A stretch of 64,000 nt of DNA from Silvibacterium dinghuense (GTDB lineage Bacteria > Acidobacteriota > Terriglobia > Terriglobales > Acidobacteriaceae), in contig NZ_SDMK01000001.1 of NCBI RefSeq assembly GCF_004123295.1, positions 1,054,001-1,118,000 on the forward strand. Reading direction: 5' to 3'. Of this stretch, positions 26,631 to 35,403 are shown piece by piece. A program made the translations under genes and the position numbers. Each line of letters begins with the position of its first letter. The first letter of the stretch is position 1. The notes below the pieces were generated by a model, which saw only the letters and a program-made list of their open reading frames with translations, was not told the DNA's origin and searched no databases.

Positions 26631-27722
26631 ATGGCAAAACGCGTCGGCGTAGACAAGTGGCTGTACTGCGCCACCCTGCTGCTGGTCGTCATCGGACTGC
26701 TGATGGTCTTCAGCGCCTCGGCGGTGATGGCCAAGGAGCGCACCGGCTCGCCCTACCACTACGTCATGCTGCAGTCGGTCTACGCGGCGCTCGGCCTGGT
26801 CGCCATGACGCTGCTCATGAAGATCGACTACCGGCTCTATAACCGGCCGAATGCCGTCTTCCCCGCCATCGGCATTACCGTCCTTCTGCTGCTGGTGGCC
26901 TTCGTCATGCACGACTCGCATGGCGCGCACCGCTGGATTCGCCTCGGCCCCGTATCTTTACAGCCGTCGGAGATCGCAAAACCGGTGATGGTGCTCTTCC
27001 TCGCCTGGTGGCTGCAGAACCGCATGAGTTCGATTGAGGATCTCCGCGGCACGATCATCCCCGCCGTCGTCCCCAGCCTGCTTTTCATTCTTCTGCTGCT
27101 CAAAGAGCCGGATCTCGGCACGGCGATGGTCTGCGCCGCGGTCACCGCGCTCATGCTCTACCTCGCAGGCATGAACTTCAAGTACCTCGGCTACGCCGCG
27201 GTGGCTGCCGCGCCGGTGCTCTACTTCATGCTCTTCCGCGTGGCGTGGAGACGCGAGCGCATCATGGCCTTCCTCAATCCCGATGCCGATCCGCTGGGCA
27301 AAGGCTTCCACATCATCCAGTCGCTCATCGCCGTCGGCACCGGCGGACTGCGCGGCGTGGGCTACTTCGAAGGCAAGCAGAAGCTCTTCTACCTGCCCGA
27401 GCCGCACACCGACTACATCTTCGCCAACGTCGCCGAAGAGCTCGGCCTCATCGGCTGCATGCTGGTCATCGGACTCTTCGTGCTGCTCGGCTATCGCGGC
27501 ATGCGTGCTGCCATTCTCTGCAAGGACCCCTTCGCGCGCTTTCTGGCCTTCGGCATCACGGCGACACTGCTCATCCAGGCCTTCTTCAACATCAGCGTGG
27601 TGCTGGCGCTGGTACCCACCAAGGGCATCACGCTGCCCCTCATCTCCTACGGCGGGACCTCGCTGTTCATCGAGCTGGCCTCGATCGGCGTGCTGCTGAA
27701 CATCACCCGGGAAGTGGATTAA
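26631..27722 (+). CDS. ftsW: Lipid II flippase / glycosyltransferase FtsW (SEDS family)
   Basis: 363 residues from the ATG at 26631, which has AGGAG upstream. Ten membrane helices fit the SEDS fold: LLLVVIGLLMVFSASAV, RWIRLGPVSLQPSEIAKPV, FLLKEPDLGTA-type LLLKEPDLGTAMV, then FLNPDADPLGKGFHIIQSL, GSGGL-type VGTGGLRGVGY, PEPHTDYIFANVAEELG and PLISYGGTSLF. It polymerises septal peptidoglycan with its cognate class B PBP. It lies between murD and murG as usual. The RodA paralogue at 33753 serves elongation. Confidence 0.95.
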   Translation: MAKRVGVDKWLYCATLLLVVIGLLMVFSASAVMAKERTGSPYHYVMLQSVYAALGLVAMTLLMKIDYRLYNRPNAVFPAIGITVLLLLVAFVMHDSHGAHRWIRLGPVSLQPSEIAKPVMVLFLAWWLQNRMSSIEDLRGTIIPAVVPSLLFILLLLKEPDLGTAMVCAAVTALMLYLAGMNFKYLGYAAVAAAPVLYFMLFRVAWRRERIMAFLNPDADPLGKGFHIIQSLIAVGTGGLRGVGYFEGKQKLFYLPEPHTDYIFANVAEELGLIGCMLVIGLFVLLGYRGMRAAILCKDPFARFLAFGITATLLIQAFFNISVVLALVPTKGITLPLISYGGTSLFIELASIGVLLNITREVD

Positions 27723-27726
27723 CACG

Positions 27727-28803
27727 GTGCGCATTCTCATCGCCGGTGGAGGCACCGGCGGACATATCATTCCCGCCCTGGCCATCGCCGACGAGCTTAA
27801 GGCGCTCTACGGCGCCGAGATCCTCTTCGTCGGCACGCCGCGCGGGCTCGAGTCGAAGCTCGTGCCCCAGGCCGGTTATCCGCTCGAGCTGATCAATGTC
27901 GGCCAGCTCAAGAACGTCTCACTCCTCACCCGCCTGCGCACCCTCGCCGACCTGCCGCTCAGCATCCTGCACTGCCGCACGCTGCTCCGCCGCTTCCGGC
28001 CGGACGCCGTCGTCGGTGTGGGCGGCTACGCTTCGGGTCCGGCCATGGGCGCGGCCGTGCTCTCCGGCATACCGACTCTGGCCTTCGAGCCCAATGCCTT
28101 TCCCGGCCTCGCCAATCGCCTGGTCGGAAAGCGCGTCAGCGCAGCTGCGGTGAACTTCGCCCCCGCGGCAAAGTTCTTCCGCAACGCCGAGATCACCGGC
28201 ATCCCAGTCAGAAAAGAGTTCTTCACCCTTCCACCGCGGCCCGAGGGCGCACCGCCGCACCTGCTCGTCTTCGGAGGCAGCCAGGGGGCGCGCGCGCTGA
28301 ACGCTCTCATGCCCAGGATCGCAGCTCAGTTGCTCGACGCCGTCCCCGGGCTCACCATCCTGCACCAGGCCGGAGCACGCCACGCCGAGACCACGCTCGC
28401 CGCCTACCAGCAGAGCGGAGCCGACCCGGCGCGCTGGCAGGTAGCCGCCTTTCTCGACGACATGGGCACCCGTTTTGCCGCAGCCGACCTGGTGCTCGCC
28501 CGCAGCGGCGCCAGCACCGTCGCCGAACTCGCAGCCGCCGGCAAGCCCTCGCTGCTGATTCCCTTTCCCCAGGCGGCCGACGATCACCAGCGCAAGAATG
28601 CCGAAGTGCTGGCCTCCGCCGGAGCGGCAGAGATGCTAATCGAAGCCGATACCACCGCCGAGAAGCTCGATGCCGTGCTCACCGCGCTCCTTGGTGACCC
28701 GGCACGGCTGCGCGCCATGTCAGCCAGGGCACGGACGCTGGCGCATCCCGATGCCAGCGAACGCATCGCCCGCATGGTCGCCCGCATCGCCGGCAAAGCA
28801 TAA
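27727..28803 (+). CDS. murG: UDP-GlcNAc:lipid I N-acetylglucosaminyltransferase MurG
   Basis: 358 residues. It starts with GTG four bases after the ftsW stop. The acceptor-side glycine loop is ILIAGGGTGGHIIPALAIA, followed by FVGTPRGLESKLVPQAGYPL and VGVGGYASGPAMGAA. The C-terminal donor site has LLVFGGSQGARALN, LARSGASTVAELAAAG and LIPFPQAADDHQRKNAEVL. It makes lipid II from lipid I at the cytoplasmic face of the membrane. It is the last gene of this block: murC and ftsQ do not follow, and a terminator lies at 28919. Confidence 0.97.
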   Translation: MRILIAGGGTGGHIIPALAIADELKALYGAEILFVGTPRGLESKLVPQAGYPLELINVGQLKNVSLLTRLRTLADLPLSILHCRTLLRRFRPDAVVGVGGYASGPAMGAAVLSGIPTLAFEPNAFPGLANRLVGKRVSAAAVNFAPAAKFFRNAEITGIPVRKEFFTLPPRPEGAPPHLLVFGGSQGARALNALMPRIAAQLLDAVPGLTILHQAGARHAETTLAAYQQSGADPARWQVAAFLDDMGTRFAAADLVLARSGASTVAELAAAGKPSLLIPFPQAADDHQRKNAEVLASAGAAEMLIEADTTAEKLDAVLTALLGDPARLRAMSARARTLAHPDASERIARMVARIAGKA

Positions 28804-28812
28804 CCAGATCTC

Positions 28813-28850
28813 CGGGTGCCCCGCCCATGCCTGGTTCTGGCATGGGTAGG
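28813..28850. repeat. GGGTGCCCC-type hairpin after murG
   Basis: GGGTGCCCCGCCCATGCC with arms GCCCATGCC / GGCATGGGT around a 7-base loop. It lies between the murG stop and the terminator. Confidence 0.7.
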
Positions 28851-28918
28851 TCTCACACGAATCTTCAAGAAATCCCTTCCACCCGGGTTTCTTCTGCAAA
28901 AACCATGCTCCAAAACGC

Positions 28919-28955
28919 AAAAAGGCCTGCCCCGATTCGGGCAGGCCTTTCTGTT
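28919..28955. terminator. Bidirectional rho-independent terminator
   Basis: 12-bp stem AAAGGCCTGCCC / GGGCAGGCCTTT (28921-28950) with T-runs on both strands. It serves murG on plus and the Gly/Tyr-rich gene on minus. Confidence 0.85.
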
Positions 28956-28985
28956 CTAGCCAACGGCCGGATACAGACCGGAAGT

Positions 28986-29579
28986 TTACCGGTGTCCGCC
29001 GCCGCCGCCGCCGTGGAAGCCGCCGCCCCCACTGAAGCCACGGGCGCCACCGCTGAATCCGCCGCGGGCAGCACCACCGCCGCTGAAGCCACGGGCTCCG
29101 CCGGCATAACCACCGCGATAGCCACCGCCACCGTAGGCGCCGCGAGCGTAGTTACCGAAGCCGCCACGGTTGTAGCCGCCGGCATAGCCACCACGGTATC
29201 CACCGTAGTATCCGCCGCGATAGCCGCCATAGTAGCCGCCGCGTCCCCAGCCACCCCAGCCGTAGCCGATGCGGTTATAGCCCCAGCCCCAGCCATGGCC
29301 ATACCAGCCGCGATACCACGGGCCGGCACCGATGAAGACGCCGCCAAGAAACCAGTCCGGGCCATAGTAGCCGTAAGGCGCGCAGGCGTACGGATAATAG
29401 GAGTAGTAGCCCCACTCACAGGTCGGGGCAGCATAGACATCCACTGGCGCAGGGTAGCCAACATAGGGGCCGATACCGATTCCTACGGCAATCTGGGCCT
29501 TCGCCGCCGGCACCAAAGCCAGGGGCAACGCAAGCAACATAATCAAAGCAACAGAGCGCAGGATGCGCATATCTCTCAC
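28986..29579 (-). CDS. Secreted Gly/Tyr-rich low-complexity protein
   Basis: 197 residues. A Sec signal peptide (RILRSVALIMLLALPLALVP, cleavage near AKA) precedes IAVGIGIGPYVGYPAPV, then CEWGYYSYYPYACAPYGYYG with two cysteines. From about residue 95 to the end it is almost only G, Y, R, S, F and A: first RGGYYGGYRGGYYGGY repeats, then GGARGFSGGG repeats. The N-terminal part resembles the YXWV-type domain common in acidobacterial exported proteins (CEWGYYSYYPYACAPYG). It may be a surface matrix or adhesive protein. The internal ATG at residue 4 could also start it. Confidence 0.75.
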   Translation of the reverse strand: MRDMRILRSVALIMLLALPLALVPAAKAQIAVGIGIGPYVGYPAPVDVYAAPTCEWGYYSYYPYACAPYGYYGPDWFLGGVFIGAGPWYRGWYGHGWGWGYNRIGYGWGGWGRGGYYGGYRGGYYGGYRGGYAGGYNRGGFGNYARGAYGGGGYRGGYAGGARGFSGGGAARGGFSGGARGFSGGGGFHGGGGGGHR

Positions 29580-29727
29580 CTCCCCGCCGCTCCCATGATG
29601 CCAATCTCGTTCAGGAGGACGCGGCCTTTTCCGGTTCCGTCTTTCCGTCGTTCCAGCCGGACCGTTCAGCCTACTTCATAGAACAGTAGATGCCCAGGAA
29701 AGTTGCGGGGAAGCTACTTTCTGTGTA

Positions 29728-29905
29728 TGAGTCCGGGTGTCCCACCTATGAGATAGGGACAGAACCCAGCTCTTCCCCGCTCAAGCCCGTTGTTGGCTTG
29801 AGCGGGGAAGAGCAAAAGCCATTCACCACAGAGGACACAGAGAGCGCAGAGGGTTCCGTACTCCAGCAAACATCCCGGTTCAACGCTGAGACGCAAAGAT
29901 CGCAA
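29728..29905. repeat. Composite repeat island before the RNase G/E 3' end
   Basis: GGGTGTCCCACC hairpin remnant at 29734, a perfect 19-bp hairpin with loop CGTTGTT at 29769-29813 (arms include CCCGCTCAAGCC / GGCTTGAGCGGG), and a CACCACAGAGGACACAGAGA tract at 29824 match the order at 18517-18585. GACGCAAAGATCGCAAAGG follows. No gene. Confidence 0.8.
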
Positions 29906-29936
29906 AGGATGGCCGCAAAGGATACAAGACAAAGAG

Positions 29937-29970
29937 AAACCCCCGCCCGGCACAAAGCCGGACGGGGTTT
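29937..29970 (-). terminator. Terminator of the RNase G/E gene
   Basis: Stem AAACCCCCGCCCGGC / GCCGGACGGGGTTT with loop ACAAA and one bulge. A T-rich stretch follows on either strand. It lies 90 bases after the RNase G/E stop on minus. Confidence 0.75.
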
Positions 29971-30059
29971 ATTTTCTTGCGAGAATGACAACTCGCGACC
30001 AATCTGCTCGTTCATCCAAGCGAAGCGCGCCGAAGGCGCAGTCGCCTAGATGGCAAATC

Positions 30060-33000
30060 TTAGTGGATGTCGAACTGCTCGGGGTGGAGCGCCGGGTCGG
30101 ACTTGATGATGATCGTCCGTCCAATGAGCTCTTCCATCTCATTGATCCACTTGGCATTACCGGCCTTGAGCGTCTTCACCACCTCGGGATGCACGCGCAG
30201 CATCACATCGCCGCGCTCGAAGTGCTTGTGCATCTTGCGCAGCTCGATGTAGATCTCGTTGGCCACCGTCGTCGGGCTCTTCACCATGCCGGTGCCGGTG
30301 CAGATGTTGCAGGGCACGCTGAGGGTGCGCTCGAGCGACTGCTTGACGCGCTTACGGGTGATCGCCACCAGGCCGAAGTCGTTAAACTGCAGCACCTTGG
30401 ACGGGGCACGGTCGGCCTTGAGGGCCTCTTCGAGCGCGGCCATCACCTTGTGGCGGTTCTTGCGCTCGTCCATGTCGATGAAGTCGATCACAATGATGCC
30501 GCCCAGGTCACGCAGGCGAATCTGGCGAACGATCTCCGGAATCGCATCGAGGTTCGTCTTGAGGATGGTGTCCTCGAGGCGCGCCGTCTTGCCCACGTAC
30601 TTGCCGGTGTTGATGTCGATGGCCACCAGCGCTTCGGTCTGGTTGATGACGATCGAGCCGCCGGACTTGAGCCATACCTTCGACTTGAGGGCCTTGGTGA
30701 TCTCGTCCTGGATGCCGAACTGCTCGAACAGCGGCGTTTCCTTGGAGTAGAGCTTCACGCGGCGCACCAGAGAAGGCTGGAAGCGGTTCAGGAAGCGGAC
30801 AATGCGCTCGTATTCGACTTCGTTGTCGACCCAGATGGTCGAGAAGTTGTCGCTCACCTGGTCGCGCAGCACGCGCTCGACAAGGTTGAGGTCGTGGTAG
30901 ATCAGCGCGGGAGCCTTGCTGGCCTCTTCGCGTGACTTGATCTCGGTCCACAGGCTGATCAGGAAGCGCAGATCGGCGCGGAGCTCTTCTTCGCTGGCGC
31001 CATCGGCGGCAGTGCGCACGATGAATCCGCCCGTCGCTTCGCCCTTCTCGCTGATCAGAATCCGCTTCAGGCGCTGGCGCTCTTCATCGGAGGAGATCTT
31101 GCGCGAAACACCGACGTGGTTGACCGTCGGCATGAAGACCAGGAAGCGCCCGGGGAGCGCGATGTGGCTGGTGATGCGCGCGCCCTTCTTGGCGATCGGC
31201 TCCTTGGCGATCTGGACCAGAATCTCCTGTCCCTGCTTCAGCAGGTCGGTGATGATCGGCAGATCGGTGGTCTGCATGGACTGGCGTCCGCGTCCATGAC
31301 GCCCACCGCGGCCGGCATTGCCGCCCGACTGGCGGCCACGTCCACGGCGGCCATCGCGGCGGCCACGGCGCTCGCCATCCCGGCTGCGCTCGCCACCCTG
31401 CTCAGGGGCAGCGGCATCGGCCTGCGGCTCTTCGCCTTCTTCTTCGTCGTCCTCGCCCTCTTCTTCGTCGATGGCGATTTCCCCGTACTCCGCCTCTTCG
31501 CCTTCCTCTTCTTCCGCGCCCGGCTCGTCTGAGAGCCGCTGGGCGAGGTGGGTGTCGCGAACCATGTCGCCGATTTCGGAACCCGACTGCTCGAGGGTCT
31601 CTTCTTCGAGCTCCTCGGCATCGTGCTCATCGTGGTGCGCATGAATCGGCTCGAAGTCGAACTCCTCGTCGTCGATCACCTCTTCTTCGAGCACGCCAGC
31701 GCCCGGCGTGAATCCGAAGGGTGTCTGCGCAGCAGCCTCGGCGGCCTCGTGGGCAGCATCGGCAGCCGCCTCGTGCGGATGCTCGTCATGCTCATGAACA
31801 TGGTGCTCATGCGTGTGCACCTCGGCAGCTTCCGCCTCATACTCCGCATCCTGGTACTCGATCTCGATCGCCGGCTCGGCCGTCTCAACCGGAGCGACGG
31901 CAACAGCCCCCGTCTCATGCTCGACGTACTCCACTTCTTCGGTCTCGAGCTCCTCGTGTGCCGCTTCGATCTCTGCGTGCAGCTCGGGCTCGGCCGCCAC
32001 GTGCTCTTCCTCGGCTGCGGCCTCGTCGGGGCTCGAAATGCGGAACTCGCTCGGAGCAGCCGGATCGACACGATACGACGCCGAACCGCTCTCCGGCTCG
32101 AATTCGTGGGTCTCTTCTTCGAGCTCATGCTCGATCACAACTTCTTCTGCGGCAGGGGCTTCCGCCACAACCGGCGCAGCCGCCTTCTCTTCTTCCGCGG
32201 CCTCTTCCACCGCCGGCTCGGCGACCGCTTCTGCCGGAGCCACGGCCACATAGTCCGCATCCTGCCCGGCTACTTCGAAATCTGTGACCGGAATGGCGTG
32301 CAGAGCCTCGTGGGCAATCTGGTCGGCTTCCTGCGCAATCTCCTGATGCTCTTCTGCCGTGACATGCTCTTCTGCGGTAACCGGGGTCTCGGCCGTAACC
32401 GGAACTTCTGCCTGCGGCGCAGCGCGGCGTACCGAGCGCGACTCACCGGGCAGCAGCAGGCCGCCGTCCCAGGTGATCTCGGTCTCGATCAGCGTCGAGG
32501 GCTTGGGCGCAACATAATTGACCTTGAATGCCGGTGCGGCCTTGGTCTCGGCTTTGTCTTCTGCCTTGGGAGCCGGAGGCGTCATGCCGTACTTCCCGAG
32601 CGATTCGCCGGGCAGCAGAATGCGGTTGCTGGCCGGAGTGCCGCCAGGAGCGCCATGCTCGGGCAGGATCACGGTCTCGGACTCGATCGACTCCGCTACA
32701 GCCTCGGGCGACTCGATCTCGATGGCCGTAATTTCACCTGGCGCAGCCGTCTGCTCGCCCTGCTCTTCGCGGCTGCGGAACCCGCCACGGCGGCGGCCGC
32801 GACGGCCACGCCAGCGGCGCGTGCCGGACGGCGATTCCTCACCGTCTTCGCTTTCCGGCGCGGAGACAGGCTGAGAGGCCTGTGGTTCCAGAACAATTTC
32901 CTGCTGAGGCTGGCGGTTGCGGCCTTCATTCCGTTCGCGGCGTCCGCCGCCACGACCCTCTCGCTGCTCACCGCGGGACTCCTGGCCTTCTTCGCGGGAC

Positions 33001-33320
33001 TCGCTCCTGGATTCGCTCCGGGACTCATTCCGGGATTCGCGGCGTCCCTGCTGGCTGCCGCCGACGCGGTCGAACTCCGCGCCACCATCCTGCTCCTCGA
33101 GGAAGTCGGTGACATAGAGGAAGGCATCGCGTTCCAGGCCGATGTCGACAAATGCCGACTGCATGCCTGGAAGCACGCGCGTTACCTTGCCTTTGTAAAT
33201 GGATCCTGCGAGGGTGTATTCGTTCTCGCGCTCGTAATAAATTTCGGTGAGTTCGTCGTTTTCGAGAATCGCCAGCCGCGTCTCATGCGGCGTGCTCGAA
33301 ATGCAAATTTCCTTTGACAT
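30060..33320 (-). CDS. rng: Ribonuclease G/E family endoribonuclease with a large acidic insertion
   Basis: 1086 residues from the ATG at 33320 (SKEICISSTPHETRLAIL). The S1 domain begins at residues 35-80 (GSIYKGKVTRVLPGMQSAFV, DIGLERDAFLYV). A ~560-residue low-complexity insertion rich in Glu, Ala and Arg then interrupts it. S1 resumes with GQEILVQIAKEPIAKKGARI. The catalytic DNase I-like part keeps GGIIVIDFIDMDERKNR with the metal Asp and the CNICTGTGMV zinc-link segment. It cleaves single-stranded AU-rich RNA for mRNA decay and rRNA maturation. It lies downstream of rodA on the same strand, separated by 430 bases. Confidence 0.93.
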   Translation of the reverse strand: MSKEICISSTPHETRLAILENDELTEIYYERENEYTLAGSIYKGKVTRVLPGMQSAFVDIGLERDAFLYVTDFLEEQDGGAEFDRVGGSQQGRRESRNESRSESRSESREEGQESRGEQREGRGGGRRERNEGRNRQPQQEIVLEPQASQPVSAPESEDGEESPSGTRRWRGRRGRRRGGFRSREEQGEQTAAPGEITAIEIESPEAVAESIESETVILPEHGAPGGTPASNRILLPGESLGKYGMTPPAPKAEDKAETKAAPAFKVNYVAPKPSTLIETEITWDGGLLLPGESRSVRRAAPQAEVPVTAETPVTAEEHVTAEEHQEIAQEADQIAHEALHAIPVTDFEVAGQDADYVAVAPAEAVAEPAVEEAAEEEKAAAPVVAEAPAAEEVVIEHELEEETHEFEPESGSASYRVDPAAPSEFRISSPDEAAAEEEHVAAEPELHAEIEAAHEELETEEVEYVEHETGAVAVAPVETAEPAIEIEYQDAEYEAEAAEVHTHEHHVHEHDEHPHEAAADAAHEAAEAAAQTPFGFTPGAGVLEEEVIDDEEFDFEPIHAHHDEHDAEELEEETLEQSGSEIGDMVRDTHLAQRLSDEPGAEEEEGEEAEYGEIAIDEEEGEDDEEEGEEPQADAAAPEQGGERSRDGERRGRRDGRRGRGRQSGGNAGRGGRHGRGRQSMQTTDLPIITDLLKQGQEILVQIAKEPIAKKGARITSHIALPGRFLVFMPTVNHVGVSRKISSDEERQRLKRILISEKGEATGGFIVRTAADGASEEELRADLRFLISLWTEIKSREEASKAPALIYHDLNLVERVLRDQVSDNFSTIWVDNEVEYERIVRFLNRFQPSLVRRVKLYSKETPLFEQFGIQDEITKALKSKVWLKSGGSIVINQTEALVAIDINTGKYVGKTARLEDTILKTNLDAIPEIVRQIRLRDLGGIIVIDFIDMDERKNRHKVMAALEEALKADRAPSKVLQFNDFGLVAITRKRVKQSLERTLSVPCNICTGTGMVKSPTTVANEIYIELRKMHKHFERGDVMLRVHPEVVKTLKAGNAKWINEMEELIGRTIIIKSDPALHPEQFDIH

Positions 33321-33752
33321 GCTGCCTCTCTTGAGCCTGCGGAATCTCCCGCAAGGCAACGGCGAGACAGATCAGAGCGGAGGCCCGGAGAGAATCGGGG
33401 ACGACGGAGGTATTGCCGTTTCGAAGAAGATTCTTTGCGTGAGGAATTGCCACCCTTGCCGGAGGCCCGGCGGGGCTTCACTTGAGAAACCAACTGTCTT
33501 ACGGAAGACTTCCTGGCGCAGAGAGTTTGTGACCGCTTCAGCCAATTCTTTTGGCGGGGCCGTTACCCGTCTCCGTGCGCTCATTCCTGATCCTGCCCGG
33601 CCCGGTCATCTGTCCGGCCGGCTGAAGTTAAAAACCTTAAAAAACCTGTTTCCTGCCCTCCGTCCCGGCTTATCCAAAAGCCGCGAACGGAGCCTTGCAC
33701 CAAGCTTCACATTCGGCAGAAGCGGACCCTTGCCGCCCTGCGGGCCGGGGAC
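33321..33752. other. Gap between rodA and RNase G/E gene
   Basis: 432 bases without a recognisable gene. An A/T-rich patch GTTAAAAACCTTAAAAAACC at 33626 is the most promoter-like stretch and would drive the RNase gene on minus. I see no clear terminator after rodA. Confidence 0.4.
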
Positions 33753-34853
33753 TCAGTTCACGAAGCGGCTCATGCGGACATTCATCACCATGCCCAGAGC
33801 GAGAAACGTGAACAGCACCGACGATCCTCCGTAACTCATTAACGGGAGAGGAATCCCGGTGACCGGCATCAGCCCGAGAACCATTCCGACATTGACCGCG
33901 ATCTGGAAGATCAGCACGGCCACCACGCCCATAATCAGGAACGTGCCTGGGAGGTCCGAGGCTGTCTGTGCGTTCTGAATCAAACGCATCAATACCAGAA
34001 AGTATAGCAGCAACACAAGCACGCAACCCACAAACCCGTGCTCCTCGGCAAAGGCCGCGAAGATGAAGTCCGTATAGGGGATAGGCAGAAAGTCGCCCTG
34101 TGTCTGCGTCCCTTTAAGCGCGCCGCGCCCGAAGACACCGCCGTCACCCACCGCGATCAGAGACTGGCGGATCTGGTAGCCGCCGCCCTTGGGGTCGGCA
34201 TCCGGGTTCAGAAAGCTCGTCAGGCGCGCCTTCTGATACGGCTTGAGGATCTTCGAGCTCGAAAACGCTACCCCCACCAGCAGCAGCCCGGCCAGGATGA
34301 GGATCGCCGCTTTCTTCCAGTCGATCCCACCGAGAAACAGGCCGGCCAGCAGGATCGGCGAGTACGTCAGCGCCGTGCCAAGATCGGGCTGCTTGAGCAC
34401 CAGCAGCATCGGTACGCCGACCAGCGCCATGCCTTTGAAGATGTCGCCCCAGGTCAGTTCCTTGCCGGACAGCCCCACAAAATAGCGTGTGACGGCAATG
34501 ATCAACACGAATTTCACCCATTCGGAGGGCTGAAAATGGATGCCTCCCGGGAGCTTGATCCATCGCCGCGCACCCAGCACCTTGGTCCCGACGGTGATAA
34601 CCGCAACCAGGGACAACAGAAAAAAGCCGTAAACCCAGTGGATGATGTCGAGCAGCCGGTGATAGTCGATGGCCGAGACAATGAACATCGCGACAAGGCC
34701 ACCTAAAATCCACAAAATCTGAGATTTATAGAAGCCGACAAACTTGGTGTGCAGGGTCGCCGAGTAAATCTCGAAGATGCTGATAATGGAAAGCAAAAGG
34801 ACGAACCCCAGCAGGGTCCAGTCAAAGTCGCGAAAGGAAAGGAAGCGCCGCAT
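33753..34853 (-). CDS. rodA: Rod shape-determining SEDS glycosyltransferase RodA
   Basis: 366 residues with about ten membrane helices. Signature blocks: FEIYSATLHTKFVGFYKSQI, KLPGGIHFQPSEWVKFVLII, LVLKQPDLGTALTYSPILL, FLNPDADPKGGGYQIRQSL, ALKGTQTQGDFLPIPYTDFI with FAAFAEEHGF, and PLPLMSYGGSSVLFT. It polymerises side-wall peptidoglycan with PBP2 (mrdA, immediately upstream). It is the final gene of mreB-mreC-mreD-mrdA-rodA. A divergent coiled-coil gene sits in the 550 bases between rodA and mrdA on the opposite strand, so the operon is interrupted there. Confidence 0.95.
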   Translation of the reverse strand: MRRFLSFRDFDWTLLGFVLLLSIISIFEIYSATLHTKFVGFYKSQILWILGGLVAMFIVSAIDYHRLLDIIHWVYGFFLLSLVAVITVGTKVLGARRWIKLPGGIHFQPSEWVKFVLIIAVTRYFVGLSGKELTWGDIFKGMALVGVPMLLVLKQPDLGTALTYSPILLAGLFLGGIDWKKAAILILAGLLLVGVAFSSSKILKPYQKARLTSFLNPDADPKGGGYQIRQSLIAVGDGGVFGRGALKGTQTQGDFLPIPYTDFIFAAFAEEHGFVGCVLVLLLYFLVLMRLIQNAQTASDLPGTFLIMGVVAVLIFQIAVNVGMVLGLMPVTGIPLPLMSYGGSSVLFTFLALGMVMNVRMSRFVN

Positions 34854-34977
34854 CCGATGGTTTCATCCTAAATGACAGAGGCTACCGGACTCGCCGGAGG
34901 GTATCTGAAGACGAAAGTACCGTGCGATTCCTTCCAACACTTGTAACGGCAGAGAGCATCGGTGCCATAATCCAGCT

Positions 34978-35349
34978 ATGAGTGTCGTCGAAGAGGTGCG
35001 GCAGGTATTTCAGGATCTCCTGGCGCCGGAACTGCGTGCCGTGGCAGAGCGGGTATCGAGCCTGGAAAAACGGCTGGATGACAACCGGGATGTGCTGGGA
35101 CAGTGGATCGACGAAACGCGCACCGTGCTTGGGCAGAGGATCGAAGATACACGCGCCAGCCTGGAACAACGCATCTCTGCAATAGAGCAGAAGGTGCTGG
35201 CCGTGGATCTGCGCATCGATACGCTGGAATACACGCTCACGCAGCGTATGGACAGGCATTCGGAAAGCCTCAAACACGCCATCCAGCTGAGCCAGGAGCT
35301 TGTGCTCGACAAAATTACCGGCCTGCGCGATGCCCTGGACCTCGACTGA
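34978..35349 (+). CDS. Hypothetical coiled-coil protein
   Basis: 123 residues, nearly all predicted helix with heptad spacing: EEVRQVFQDLLAPELRAVAE, VSSLEKRLDDNRDVLGQWID, QRIEDTRASLEQRISAIEQK, then DLRIDTLEYTLTQRMDRHSE. No signal or membrane segment. It runs opposite to the elongasome operon in the gap between mrdA and rodA. GAGAG lies about 20 bases before the ATG, so the ribosome site is poor. A frame on the other strand (34882-35277) also stays open, but its product lacks structure. Short coiled coils of this kind can be scaffolds; no function is assigned. Confidence 0.6.
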   Translation: MSVVEEVRQVFQDLLAPELRAVAERVSSLEKRLDDNRDVLGQWIDETRTVLGQRIEDTRASLEQRISAIEQKVLAVDLRIDTLEYTLTQRMDRHSESLKHAIQLSQELVLDKITGLRDALDLD

Positions 35350-35403
35350 CGCGTTTCCCGGATTGAAACCAGGCTGTCGTCGAAGCAGGAAGCCGCTTCT
35401 TAA

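Noticed and set aside
34882-35277. A minus-strand frame opposite the coiled-coil gene
   Set aside because: Its product lacks regular structure, while the plus-strand frame has heptad spacing throughout.
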